Shown here: one piece after another, positions 49,061 to 57,342 of the stretch
Position numbering within the stretch: position 1 is the first letter of the stretch
Layout of the letters: each line of letters opens with the position of its first letter
Assembly: GCF_944384695.1 (NCBI RefSeq)
Contig: NZ_CALWUQ010000003.1
Span: forward strand, 1 to 64,000
Reading direction: 5' to 3'
Origin: an uncultured Agathobaculum sp.
Lineage (GTDB): Bacteria > Bacillota > Clostridia > Oscillospirales > Butyricicoccaceae
Length of the DNA stretch: 64,000 nucleotides
Notes under the pieces: model-generated
Databases searched by the model: none
Told to the model about the DNA's origin: nothing
The model's input: the letters and a program-made list of their open reading frames with translations, nothing else
Made by a program: the position numbers and the translations under genes

Positions 49061-49642
49061 ATGAAGCAGTCGGAGAAAAACAAACGGAGCAGGGATATGA
49101 TCCTGACATTTGCATTCACAGAATTTGCCGAACACGGCTATGCTGGCAGCGGTATAAACCAGATCTGTGCCAAGGGAAATATCTCCAAGGGACTGCTGTA
49201 TCACTATTATCCGAATAAAGATGCGCTTTATATTGCCTGCGTTGCGATGCTGTTTCAGGACATGGTTCATTTTATGCGTGAGCAGATCAATTTGGATACA
49301 CTGACGGTTGAACAATATTTTTCCGTTCGAATGCAGTTCTTCCAGCAACATCCCCAACATCAGCAGTTGTTTCGCGATGTGCTGATCTACCCACAAAGTC
49401 ATCTGGCCGATGAGATCATGCAATGCAGGCAGGATTTTGACCAGTTCAATAATCAGTCGCTTCGCACAATTCTGCAAAAGGAACATTTAGCTGGTTCCAT
49501 TTCACTCAATCAGGCAATCACGCAGCTCCGTGCTTTTGTTAATTTTCTCGGGGTATATATTCGCGAGGACTCGGCCGCCGATGCGGAACAGAAGAGCGCA
49601 GAACTGCTTCATACCATGTTGTATGGATTGATTGCGCGGTGA
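49061..49642 (+). CDS. TetR-family regulator
   Basis: A 193-residue protein with the family's N-terminal helix-turn-helix (FTEFAEHGYAGSGINQIC, then GNISKGLLYHYYPNKDALY). The C-terminal ligand-binding helices are unclassified. The ATG at 49061 follows AGGGGCACAGGGT. It is divergent from the SLH/transglutaminase gene and almost surely represses it and itself through the shared operators. The inducer is unknown. Confidence 0.9.
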   Translation: MKQSEKNKRSRDMILTFAFTEFAEHGYAGSGINQICAKGNISKGLLYHYYPNKDALYIACVAMLFQDMVHFMREQINLDTLTVEQYFSVRMQFFQQHPQHQQLFRDVLIYPQSHLADEIMQCRQDFDQFNNQSLRTILQKEHLAGSISLNQAITQLRAFVNFLGVYIREDSAADAEQKSAELLHTMLYGLIAR

Positions 49643-50024
49643 TTTCAGTGTATTTACAAAAGAAAAAGCCTACCCCGAAACATTTTCTGCTACAGAAACA
49701 TCTCGGGGCAGGTTTTTTTGTTGCCGCACAAGGCCCAATCAAAATAGTAAATTCGTGGCAAAGCCGCCATTATATTTGCGATTTACACAATAAAAAGTTT
49801 TCAATTCAACATATAGCATATGCCAAATACAATTTTCTGCTGTGATTTATTGTAGTGAAAAATTAGATAAGTCTTTTTCATCAAATGCCCAGCTCTGCCG
49901 GGCGTTTGATACAAGGGAGAGAAAAAGTTTCGCTTGTCGGAACTTTGTCTCGCTTTGGACGCATCCGCGGTGATACCGCGGTGCGTTCTACTCGTTTGCA
50001 GCTGTACGCTGCAAACGAAGTGTT
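49643..50024. other. Intergenic region between tetR and cysE
   Basis: This 382-bp region has no gene that I can support. It holds the tetR terminator, an AT-rich stretch at 49740-49880, and three hairpins: 49878-49910 (ATCAAA-GCCC arm), 49968-49984 (CCGCGG arm) and 49993-50017 (CGTTTGCAGC arm). The last lies 8 bp after the cysE stop and may end that transcript. Confidence 0.6.
49664..49719 (+). terminator. Terminator of tetR
   Basis: AAAGCCTACCCCGA pairs with TCGGGGCAGGTTT (one mismatch) with an inner TTTCTG/CAGAAA stem, followed by a T7 tract. Confidence 0.8.
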
Positions 50025-50687
50025 TTATTCGTCCGCTTCGCGGTCGCGCATTTCCTCGCGCTTAATCTTCTGCTCATTCACATACACGCGGTGCTGCAAG
50101 CGGCACAGCTCCTGCGCCAGCGGGTCGGGCAGATGGATTTGGTCAAGGTCGTAGGACGGCACGCGCTGGCCGTCGATTTTGACCACGCGGGCTTTGACGC
50201 CGACCACGGTCGAGTTGGGCGGCACTTCCTGCAATACGACCGCATTTGCGCCGATGCGGCTGTTGTCGCCGACCGTGAACGGGCCGAGCACCTTTGCACC
50301 TGTCGAAATCAGCACATTGTTGCCAATGGTCGGGTGGCGTTTGCCGGTGTCATGGCCCGTGCCGCCGAGGGTCACGCCATGATAGATGGTGCAGTCGTCC
50401 CCGATTTCGGCAGTCTCACCAATCACAATGCCCATGCCGTGGTCGATGAACAGACGGTGGCCGATAGTCGCGCCGGGATGGATTTCGATGCCGGTCATAT
50501 GGCGGGCGAACTGCGAAAGTGCGCGCGCCAGAAAGAAATGCTTGTGTTTGTACAGCCAGTGCGCCTGACGGTGATAGATTAGTGCGTGAAAGCCCTGATA
50601 GAGCAGAAAGACTTCAAGCGTGGTGCGCGCAGCCGGGTCGCGGTCGCGAATCGAGCGCGCGTCATCGAGCAAGCCCTTAAAAATCAT
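50025..50687 (-). CDS. cysE: Serine O-acetyltransferase
   Basis: A 220-residue enzyme that makes O-acetylserine for cysteine synthesis. After a helical N-terminus the left-handed beta-helix shows hexapeptides: [40 protein letters not shown], then [20 protein letters not shown]. The His of DHGMG and the downstream Asp/His of the family are present. The start is the ATG at 50687. It is divergent from the UDP-sugar dehydrogenase gene; no cysK is adjacent. Confidence 0.95.
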   Translation of the reverse strand: MIFKGLLDDARSIRDRDPAARTTLEVFLLYQGFHALIYHRQAHWLYKHKHFFLARALSQFARHMTGIEIHPGATIGHRLFIDHGMGIVIGETAEIGDDCTIYHGVTLGGTGHDTGKRHPTIGNNVLISTGAKVLGPFTVGDNSRIGANAVVLQEVPPNSTVVGVKARVVKIDGQRVPSYDLDQIHLPDPLAQELCRLQHRVYVNEQKIKREEMRDREADE

Positions 50688-50769
50688 AAAACAATCATCC
50701 TATCGAAATGGTGTGAATTCGTGATACCATTCATTATAGACGCTTTGCGGGGAAAATTCAAACATTACG

Positions 50770-50898
50770 TTGAATTCTGCGAAAAAAGTGGTATAATGGC
50801 TTCGGTGAAGCTGTGGTATATTTTCTTTAAAAACGGTACCAACAGCGGCGCAAAGCTTGACAGTATATGTAGAAATAATGCAGCTGCTGTGGTATAAT
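50770..50898 (+). promoter_or_regulatory. Repeated extended -10 promoters upstream of the UDP-sugar dehydrogenase
   Basis: GTGGTATAATGG occurs at 50789-50800 and 50890-50901, with a related GTGGTATATT at 50813-50822. Each fits an extended -10 (TGGTATAAT). The first has TTGAAT (50770-50775) 16 nt upstream. A TTGACA at 50857-50862 is badly spaced for the second. Confidence 0.5.
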
Positions 50899-50933
50899 GG
50901 TAATAAGATTTTATTGAATGAGGTAAGGAAACT

Positions 50934-52136
50934 ATGAAAATCACTGTCATGGGATTGGGCTACATCGGCCTGCCGACCGCGATCACCCTTGCGGAAGCCG
51001 GATTCGAGGTCTGCGGTTTTGATGTAAACCCCAAAACAATCGAAACGCTGCAGGGCGGTCACATCCACATTGTGGAGCCGGGCTTGCAGGAGGCATTTGA
51101 AGTTGCAGTGTCGCATGGACATCTGCATTTCTCCAGCAAGCTGGGCAAGTCGGATGTGTTCTATATTGCTGTGCCCACGCCGTTCTATCAGGACGAGACG
51201 GGCAGCCACAAGGCCGATTTGAAGTATGTCGAATCCGCGGGCCGCATGGCGGGCAAGGTGCTCGAAGCGCCCAATCTGGTGATTCTGGAATCCACCGTGC
51301 CGCCGCATACCACGGAAATGCTCGTGCGCGTGCTTTCCGAGGAGTCCGGCATCGACATGGACAAGATTCACGTTGCGCACTGCCCGGAGCGCGTCATCCC
51401 GGGCAATATGATGTATGAGCTGAAAAACAACGACCGCATCGTTGGCGCGCGCACGCCGGAAGCGGCTGAAATGGCGGCCTCCATCTACGAAAAGGTACTG
51501 GAAAAGGGTGTCGTGCACAAGACCGACGACCTGACCGCCGAGATGTGCAAGCTGACCGAGAACACTTTCCGTGACGTGAACATCGCGTATGCAAACGAGC
51601 TGTCGGTCATCTGCGACAAGATGGGCATTGACGTATTCGAGCTGATTAAGCTGGCCAACTGCCACCCGCGTGTCAACATCCTGACCCCGGGCGTGGGCGT
51701 GGGCGGTCACTGCATCGCGGTCGACCCGTGGTTTATTTATGAGCAGTTCCCGGCGGAGGCAAAGGTCATCCTCGCCGCGCGTGAGCGCAACGAGAACAAG
51801 CCGCACTTTGTGGCCGAAAAGGTCGTCTCCAAGATGGCAAAGGTCACCGATACGGTCGGTGTGCTCGGCCTGTCCTACAAGCCGGATGTGGACGACCTGC
51901 GTGAGTCCCCCTCGATTGAGCTGTGCCATATTTTGCAGGAGAAGGGCGTCAACGTCATCGCCTGTGAGCCGTTTGCAAAGAACAGCGAGGTAAAGGGCAT
52001 CCCGAATGTCTCCTTTGAGGAGATTCTCGCCAAGGCGGATTATCTGGTGATTACGCTCGGTCATACTCTCTTTAAAGATAACAAAAAGTTGATTGCCGAG
52101 AAGCCGTATTACGACTGCGTTGGCCTGATGGAGTAA
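50934..52136 (+). CDS. UDP-N-acetyl-D-mannosaminuronate-type nucleotide sugar dehydrogenase
   Basis: A 400-residue NAD-dependent 4-electron dehydrogenase. The Rossmann start is MKITVMGLGYIGLPTAI, the central segment is CPERVIPGNMMYELKNNDRI, the catalytic lysine region is LTENTFRDVNIAYANEL, and GVGVGGHCIAVDPWFI carries the active-site Cys. The HCIAVDPWF motif is typical of WecC-type UDP-ManNAc dehydrogenases. It probably supplies a uronic acid for surface polysaccharide. No polysaccharide genes are adjacent. The ATG at 50934 follows GAGGTAAGGA. Confidence 0.88.
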   Translation: MKITVMGLGYIGLPTAITLAEAGFEVCGFDVNPKTIETLQGGHIHIVEPGLQEAFEVAVSHGHLHFSSKLGKSDVFYIAVPTPFYQDETGSHKADLKYVESAGRMAGKVLEAPNLVILESTVPPHTTEMLVRVLSEESGIDMDKIHVAHCPERVIPGNMMYELKNNDRIVGARTPEAAEMAASIYEKVLEKGVVHKTDDLTAEMCKLTENTFRDVNIAYANELSVICDKMGIDVFELIKLANCHPRVNILTPGVGVGGHCIAVDPWFIYEQFPAEAKVILAARERNENKPHFVAEKVVSKMAKVTDTVGVLGLSYKPDVDDLRESPSIELCHILQEKGVNVIACEPFAKNSEVKGIPNVSFEEILAKADYLVITLGHTLFKDNKKLIAEKPYYDCVGLME

Positions 52137-52150
52137 TCCCGCATCACAAC

Positions 52151-52180
52151 AAAACGGCACAGCGCTTGCTGTGCCGTTTT
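52151..52180 (+). terminator. Terminator of the UDP-sugar dehydrogenase gene
   Basis: AAAACGGCACAGC pairs perfectly with GCTGTGCCGTTTT around GCTT, followed by TT. Confidence 0.9.
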
Positions 52181-52235
52181 TTCATGGGGATGCGCGTTGG
52201 ATTTGCGTCGGTTTGTGACGATTTTGTGTTTTTGC

Positions 52236-52264
52236 TTGTATCGCCCTCCGAAAGGTGCTATACT
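52236..52264 (+). promoter_or_regulatory. Promoter of the foldase gene
   Basis: TTGTAT (52236-52241) and TATACT (52259-52264) are 17 nt apart, about 43 nt before the ATG. Confidence 0.65.
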
Positions 52265-52306
52265 GATTAAAGTCTGTTTTGATTACGCAATAAGGAGAGT
52301 TAGAAT

Positions 52307-53440
52307 ATGAGCAAAATGGTGCAGCGCGCCGTCGCGCTGGTTGTGATGCTGGTTGTCGTTCTGGGCGGTACCATCTGGGGGACGGCAAGCACGACCATCC
52401 ATTATCAGCCGCTGGACAGCGGCGCGCCGGTCGTGATGACGGTCAACGGCGACGAGGTATGTGCGGATGAGTACGCGGGCTACATGCTGTATAACATGGC
52501 GTATTACGCCAATATGTATGCGCAGTTCGGCATGAGCGACGTATGGGATGACGAATATGCCGCCGCAACGCTTGGCGCGTCCATGCCGTCGGCTGCGAAG
52601 GATCAATCGGTATACGCGCGCGTGGTATTGCAGAAGTTTAACGAGCTGGGGCTCAAGCTGACCTACGACCAGGAGAAGCAGATGAGCCAGCTGCGACAGG
52701 ATACGATTGACGACATGGGGTACGATGCATTCCTCAAGCAAATCGGCAGCTTTGGCTTCTCGGATCAGAGCTACAGCAACTTTATGTATATCAGCCAGTG
52801 CTATAACGCGCTCAACGATTACTATTTTGGCACAAACGGCACCAATGTGCCGAGCGATGAAGATTTGCGGCAGTATTTTGCCGACAATTACATCGCTGCC
52901 AAGCACATCCTGATTTCCACCGTGGATTCCACCACGGGCGAGACCATCCGCATCGATGCGGAAGCCAAGGCCGAGGCGCAAAAGATTCTCGACCGCATCA
53001 ACGCAGGCGAGGATTATGATACGCTGATGAACGAGTACAGCGAGGACCCCGGCCTGTCCGGCAATCCGGACGGCTACATCTTCACGGAGGGTGAGATGGT
53101 GACCGAGTTCTACGACGGCGCCAAGGCGCTGGCCGAGGGCGAGGTATCCGGTCTGGTCAAGTCGGACTACGGCTATCATATCATCAAGCGCGAGCCGCTG
53201 GATGTGGACGGCCAGTTTGAGAATTACAAGGGCCTGCTGACCACGGCAGTAGCCGGTACGATGGACGACCTGCTGACCCAGTGGATGCAGGAGGCGGACG
53301 TGCAGACGACCGAAACCTATGATGAGATTACCTATCAGAACGTGCGCGAATACCTGCCGGCAGACGTGCAGGAGGTTCTGAATGCACAGGACGCAGCGAC
53401 GGATGAAACGGCTGCCGAGACCGCAGACGCGGCAGAATAA
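52307..53440 (+). CDS. PpiC/PrsA-type extracytoplasmic peptidyl-prolyl isomerase
   Basis: A 377-residue protein with an N-terminal signal-anchor (VALVVMLVVVLGGTIWG, no lipobox cysteine), a helical SurA-like chaperone region (~40-200), and a parvulin domain (~205-305) recognised by AAKHILIST, then GEDYDTLMNEYSEDPG and SDYGYHIIKRE. It should fold or isomerise exported proteins at the outer face of the membrane. An acidic alanine-rich tail ends it. The start is an ATG after AAGGAGAG. It is flanked by its own promoter and terminator. Confidence 0.88.
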   Translation: MSKMVQRAVALVVMLVVVLGGTIWGTASTTIHYQPLDSGAPVVMTVNGDEVCADEYAGYMLYNMAYYANMYAQFGMSDVWDDEYAAATLGASMPSAAKDQSVYARVVLQKFNELGLKLTYDQEKQMSQLRQDTIDDMGYDAFLKQIGSFGFSDQSYSNFMYISQCYNALNDYYFGTNGTNVPSDEDLRQYFADNYIAAKHILISTVDSTTGETIRIDAEAKAEAQKILDRINAGEDYDTLMNEYSEDPGLSGNPDGYIFTEGEMVTEFYDGAKALAEGEVSGLVKSDYGYHIIKREPLDVDGQFENYKGLLTTAVAGTMDDLLTQWMQEADVQTTETYDEITYQNVREYLPADVQEVLNAQDAATDETAAETADAAE

Positions 53441-53463
53441 CCGACCTCACAGATATCATACAA

Positions 53464-53491
53464 AAAAAGGACGCCTTCGGGCGTCCTTTTT
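53464..53491 (+). terminator. Terminator of the foldase gene
   Basis: AAAAAGGACGCC pairs with GGCGTCCTTTTT around a stable TTCG tetraloop. The converging sporulation operon can use the other strand. Confidence 0.92.
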
Positions 53492-53495
53492 GTTG

Positions 53496-54038
53496 TTATT
53501 CCAGCGTCCACGCCAGCGGTGTGCGGCCGAAAAAGCTGTTATGGAACAGCGTGAGCGCCGCCCATGTGGCGCGGTCGGTCTCGCCGGTCTGCGGCAGCTG
53601 GAACACGCCTTGCGCGCGGCGCACGCTGTTCTCGGTGTCGGCGTCGTATTCGCCGGTCAGGGGGACGGGAAGCGCGTTCCCAAAGTGCGGCGTGGCTGTG
53701 CCCAGCATGAGCTGGAGCACAAAGACCGAGGGGCCTTTGTCGCCACGCGTGAGCTTGGCGTCCGCGCCCGCGGGGAAAAAGTCGACCGCGGCGGGCAGCG
53801 CGTCAAGGTCGGTCAGGGCGAGATAGGCGGCGTAGATTGCCGTCCATGTGTCGAAATTCGCCGTACCCGTCACAGGCAGACGGCTTCGGCGCTGGAAGTC
53901 GCGCACGGCGGCGGCGGTTTCCGGGCCGAAAAGACCGTCCGGTGCAAGCGGTTGGGCTACGCCTTGATCCTGCTGGATACGGCGCAGGAACCGCTGCAAA
54001 TCGTAAATGTGCGTTCTGCGCTGGCTGTCGGTATACAT
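53496..54038 (-). CDS. Peptidoglycan-binding domain protein of a sporulation operon
   Basis: A 180-residue protein with two PG_binding_1-type modules: IYDLQRFLRRIQQ through PDGLFGPETAAAVRDFQRRS, and VFVLQLMLG through TGEYDADTENSVRRAQ. No signal peptide is seen. It starts at the ATG at 54038, overlapping the stop of the upstream gene (ATGA), so the two are coupled. Its role is probably in spore cortex or envelope assembly together with its neighbour. Confidence 0.82.
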   Translation of the reverse strand: MYTDSQRRTHIYDLQRFLRRIQQDQGVAQPLAPDGLFGPETAAAVRDFQRRSRLPVTGTANFDTWTAIYAAYLALTDLDALPAAVDFFPAGADAKLTRGDKGPSVFVLQLMLGTATPHFGNALPVPLTGEYDADTENSVRRAQGVFQLPQTGETDRATWAALTLFHNSFFGRTPLAWTLE

Positions 54039-55465
54039 CAGGCGGTCGCCTCCTCTCCCACCGGATAGCCCGGGTACTGCCCTTCGCTGGTTTGCGAGGA
54101 AACCAGCACGTCGCGCGCAAGCAAGGCCATTTCCTCCCATGTCAGCGGGCCGATTGCGCCGGTGGCGGGCAGGCCGGATATCGACTGGATGACCGAAATC
54201 GCGTTGCGTGTCGCGGGGCCGAAGATGCCGTCGACCGAAACGGACGGTACCTCGGGATAGCCGCGCGCGATGATGTTGATAAGCTCCTGCGCCTCGCGCA
54301 CCGACTCGCCGCGCATGCCCTCGACCAGAAAGATGTCCGGCAGACCGGCAACTTCACCCAGAAAACCCTGCTCGGGCTGCACAGCCAGCACGGATTGATA
54401 GGTGGATACCAATGCGTTCCATGTGTTGCGTCCAACGATGCCGTCCACGGTCAGCCCCATCATGCGCTGATAGGCTTCGACGGCCTCGCGCGTGCGCGGG
54501 CCAAAAATGCCGTCAATCTGGTTGGGCTGCCAGCGCGGCAGCTGGTCGTAATACTCGCCCACAATGGCAAGGAAATACTGGAGCAGCTGCACGCCCGGTC
54601 CGGTCGCACCTTCGCGCAGCGTTTCGGGGAACTGGCGCGAGATTTCGTCAAGCAGCAGGCCTTCGCTGTCCAGCTCGCTCAGGCGCTTGACGTTGTTGTA
54701 GATAAACGCGATGCGGTACCACGTCGCACGGCCCACAATGCCGTCCACGCCAAGGTTGAACTGCTGCTGGAAAGCGCGCACCGCGCGCTCGGTGTCCGCG
54801 TCGAAGATGCCGTCGACCGGATAGATTTTCGGGATGTTGGGATAGTTGGTCGAAATGCGGTTTAAGCGGTTCTGGATGGTGCGCACTTCCTCGGACACGT
54901 CGCCCAGCCGGAAGGTCACGCCCGGCCACGACCCGCCGAGGTTGGGGGCAATGGGGGCATTTCGCACAATGTTGATGTCGTCTCCGTAGTAATATCGCAC
55001 AATTTCCTCCGCAGTCATACCCTGCTCCGCCAGCGGCACCGTTCCCCATTGGCTCAGGCCGCCGGGACAGGTCACGGTCGTACCGTTGCAGTATTGGGCG
55101 AACAGCGGCTCGATGGCGTTGCCGCGGGTCAGGTAGCTGTTGAACATATCGTCGACAATGGTGGAAATATTCTCGAAAATGTCGCGTCCGGGGACAAAGG
55201 ACTGGTCGAAGCGCGTGGAGTTGGTGATGTCGAAATCATAGCCCTGCGCGCGGTACCATTCGGTGAACACGCGGTTGAGCGCATAGGAGACTTGCGCGTA
55301 AATATTGGCGCGGATGGCCTCCTCGGGCCATGTCGGATAGATTTCCGACGAGGCGACGTTTTTGATGTAGTCGGCAAAGGGCACGGTGACATTCTGTGCG
55401 GCGGATGAGGGCGTGCCCAGATGCACCGTGATGGTTTCCGGGATGGTCACCGGGGACTGGGGCAA
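54038..55465 (-). CDS. SpoIID-like / triple peptidoglycan-binding protein
   Basis: A 475-residue protein. The N-terminal region (ASSEIYPTWPEEAIRANIYA, then GYDFDITNSTRFDQSF) resembles the SpoIID-type amidase-enhancer fold seen in clostridial sporulation proteins. Three PG_binding_1 modules follow, each marked by VDGIFGPRT- or VDGIFDADT-type sequence at ~215, ~330 and ~420. It has no signal peptide, as known for related proteins made in the mother cell or forespore. It is the middle gene of a three-gene leftward operon. Confidence 0.82.
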   Translation of the reverse strand: MPQSPVTIPETITVHLGTPSSAAQNVTVPFADYIKNVASSEIYPTWPEEAIRANIYAQVSYALNRVFTEWYRAQGYDFDITNSTRFDQSFVPGRDIFENISTIVDDMFNSYLTRGNAIEPLFAQYCNGTTVTCPGGLSQWGTVPLAEQGMTAEEIVRYYYGDDINIVRNAPIAPNLGGSWPGVTFRLGDVSEEVRTIQNRLNRISTNYPNIPKIYPVDGIFDADTERAVRAFQQQFNLGVDGIVGRATWYRIAFIYNNVKRLSELDSEGLLLDEISRQFPETLREGATGPGVQLLQYFLAIVGEYYDQLPRWQPNQIDGIFGPRTREAVEAYQRMMGLTVDGIVGRNTWNALVSTYQSVLAVQPEQGFLGEVAGLPDIFLVEGMRGESVREAQELINIIARGYPEVPSVSVDGIFGPATRNAISVIQSISGLPATGAIGPLTWEEMALLARDVLVSSQTSEGQYPGYPVGEEATA

Positions 55466-55471
55466 AGCGAA

Positions 55472-55909
55472 TCACTCCTCTGCATTGGGGTTGGATTGGT
55501 CGTGGTACAGCACCTGCGGCTCGCCCGTGGCGGTCAGGTCGGTCTGCGCGGAGGACTGGTTTTCCGGCAGCGGCGTGAGCGCCACGGGCAGCACGGCAGG
55601 CACGCCGGAAAACATGGTCACATGCAGCGCGGTGACCGGGGTATAGCCCGGGCGCGCGACTTCGACCGTATAGACCACATAGGGCAGGCCGCCGTCCGGC
55701 GTCATGGAGTTGGAGCGCGGCGGGGTGAGCAGCGTCATGGGCGGCGTCATGCCGCCCGCGTCCGTGCGCACCGAGTAGAGCAGCTCGCGCGCACCGGTTT
55801 CGTCCGCAGCGGTCGATACCGTGACCGAGGCATCGGCCAGCGGCAGCGCGCCGAGCGCGGTCGTGACGACCACGCGCAGTACGGCGGAGTCTTCGGTGGG
55901 ATTGGGCAT
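55472..55909 (-). CDS. Small beta-sandwich protein of the sporulation operon (145 aa)
   Basis: The ATG at 55909 follows AAGGAGG and begins MPNPTEDSAVLRVVVTTALG. The segments ADASVTVSTAADETG, VVYTVEVARPGYTPVTALHV look like a carboxypeptidase-regulatory or transthyretin-like beta fold. It ends six bases before the next gene. Proteins of this shape precede the SpoIID/PG-binding gene in other Clostridia, so it is probably part of the same spore-envelope unit. The frame upstream of 55909 lacks a start signal. Confidence 0.72.
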   Translation of the reverse strand: MPNPTEDSAVLRVVVTTALGALPLADASVTVSTAADETGARELLYSVRTDAGGMTPPMTLLTPPRSNSMTPDGGLPYVVYTVEVARPGYTPVTALHVTMFSGVPAVLPVALTPLPENQSSAQTDLTATGEPQVLYHDQSNPNAEE

Positions 55910-55947
55910 GGGCAAAACCTCCTTATTGGGCGGAATGGGGCAGCCGG

Positions 55948-56400
55948 TCACACCAGCCGCACTTTGTACTGGCGCATCCAGCGGTCGATTTGGATGATAT
56001 AGGCAAAAATCTGCGGCGTGCGCATGAGCTGGCCGTACCACGGCTCGGCCAGACTTTCCGGCTTTTCCATCAGCGCCTCGACGGCGGCATGGTTGAACAG
56101 GCGGGCGGCAATCGAGTCGCTGTCCTCAAAGATGCGGCGGACGTAATCCGCGCACAGACGGGTATAGGCTGGGTGGAAGGTTTTGGGGTAGGGGCTTTTC
56201 TTGCGCAGGACGATTTCCTCCGGCAGCTCGTGCGCGAATGCGCGGCGCACAATGCCTTTTTCCCGCCCTTCCAACGCTTTGAAGTCCCACGGCATGTTGT
56301 AGGCATATTCTACAATCCGATGGTCGCAAAAGGGCACGCGCACCTCCAGGCCGGAATACATGCTCATGCGGTCCTTGCGGTCGCGCAGCGTTGCAGCAGG
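55948..56400 (-). pseudogene. asnB: C-terminal remnant of asparagine synthase B
   Basis: The frame ends with the last ~140 residues of AsnB: RKDRMSMYSGLEVRVPFCDH, then EIVLRKKSPYPKTFHPAYT and WYGQLMRTPQIFAYI. The glutaminase domain and most of the synthase ATP-binding domain (about 75% of the protein) are missing. Upstream of DRKDRM the sequence (about 56370-56400) no longer looks like AsnB, and no start signal exists. An ATG at 56367 lies inside the motif. It was probably truncated by a deletion next to xpt. Confidence 0.82.
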
Positions 56401-56526
56401 ATACCGGACGACGAAAATCAGGAAGGTGTAAAAAATCCGTGAAAAAAGGGTATACAGCGCGCGCGAAAAATGTTATGCTTTTAACAAGAACATCTGAGGA
56501 TGAAACGGACAAGGAAGAGCAAGAGC

Positions 56527-57108
56527 ATGGAACTTTTGAAAGAACGAATCAGGAAAGACGGCGTCATTAAAGAGGGAAATGTGCTGAAGGTGGACAATTT
56601 CCTCAATCACCAGATGGATATTGAGCTGTTCAACGAGATTGGCAAGGAATTCAAGCGGCGCTTTGCCGATGTCAAGATTGACAAAATCCTGACCATCGAG
56701 GCCTCCGGTATCGGCATTGCGGCGATTGCGGCGCAGTATTTCGGCGTGCCGGTGGTGTTCGCCAAAAAGTCGCAGTCTATCAATCTGGACGGCACCATGC
56801 TGTCCGCGCCGATTGAGTCGTTTACCCATAAGCGCAAATACGAGGTCATCGTGGCCAGCCGCTTTTTGCAGCCGGGTGAAAATGTGCTCATCATCGACGA
56901 TTTCCTCGCCAACGGCTGCGCGGCGATGGGCCTGTGCCAGATTATCGAGGCGGCGCACGCCAAGGTGGCGGGCATCGGCATCGTAATCGAAAAGGGCTTC
57001 CAGTGCGGCGGCAAGATGCTGCGCGAAAAGGGCCTGCGCGTCGAGTCGCTGGCCATCGTGGACGGTATGGATGCCCAAACCCAGACTGTGCGCTTCCGGG
57101 ACGACTGA
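56527..57108 (+). CDS. xpt: Xanthine phosphoribosyltransferase
   Basis: A 193-residue PRTase. [20 protein letters not shown] and [20 protein letters not shown] are typical of Xpt, and the PRPP loop is [18 protein letters not shown]. It converts xanthine to XMP. I chose the ATG at 56527 after AAGGAAGAG. In Bacillus xpt is preceded by a purine riboswitch; I see none here. The xanthine permease follows as a separate transcript. Confidence 0.95.
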   Translation: MELLKERIRKDGVIKEGNVLKVDNFLNHQMDIELFNEIGKEFKRRFADVKIDKILTIEASGIGIAAIAAQYFGVPVVFAKKSQSINLDGTMLSAPIESFTHKRKYEVIVASRFLQPGENVLIIDDFLANGCAAMGLCQIIEAAHAKVAGIGIVIEKGFQCGGKMLREKGLRVESLAIVDGMDAQTQTVRFRDD

Positions 57109-57116
57109 AACCTCAT

Positions 57117-57142
57117 AAAACCGGCTGATATAAGCCGGTTTT
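57117..57142 (+). terminator. Terminator of xpt
   Basis: AAAACCGGCT pairs with AGCCGGTTTT around GATATA, followed by GTCTTTT. Confidence 0.85.
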
Positions 57143-57342
57143 GTCTTTTGCGGCAAAGCGAGTACGGCAGCGGCTTGCGTCAAACAAGACAAGAGAAGCC
57201 GCTTTGATGCGCGGTCTGTTGGCTTATTTGTAGAAAATACGGGTTTGGGGCAAAAAAACAGCAAAAGCAGGTGGGAGCATGCGCCGGTTTTTGTTATAAT
57301 AAAATCGCTTCATTTCACAAAACGGTAAGCAGGGAGGATAAA

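Noticed and set aside
57143-57342. Purine riboswitch before the xanthine permease
   Set aside because: The conserved core words of purine riboswitches are absent and only an ordinary GC stem is visible. The same holds upstream of xpt.
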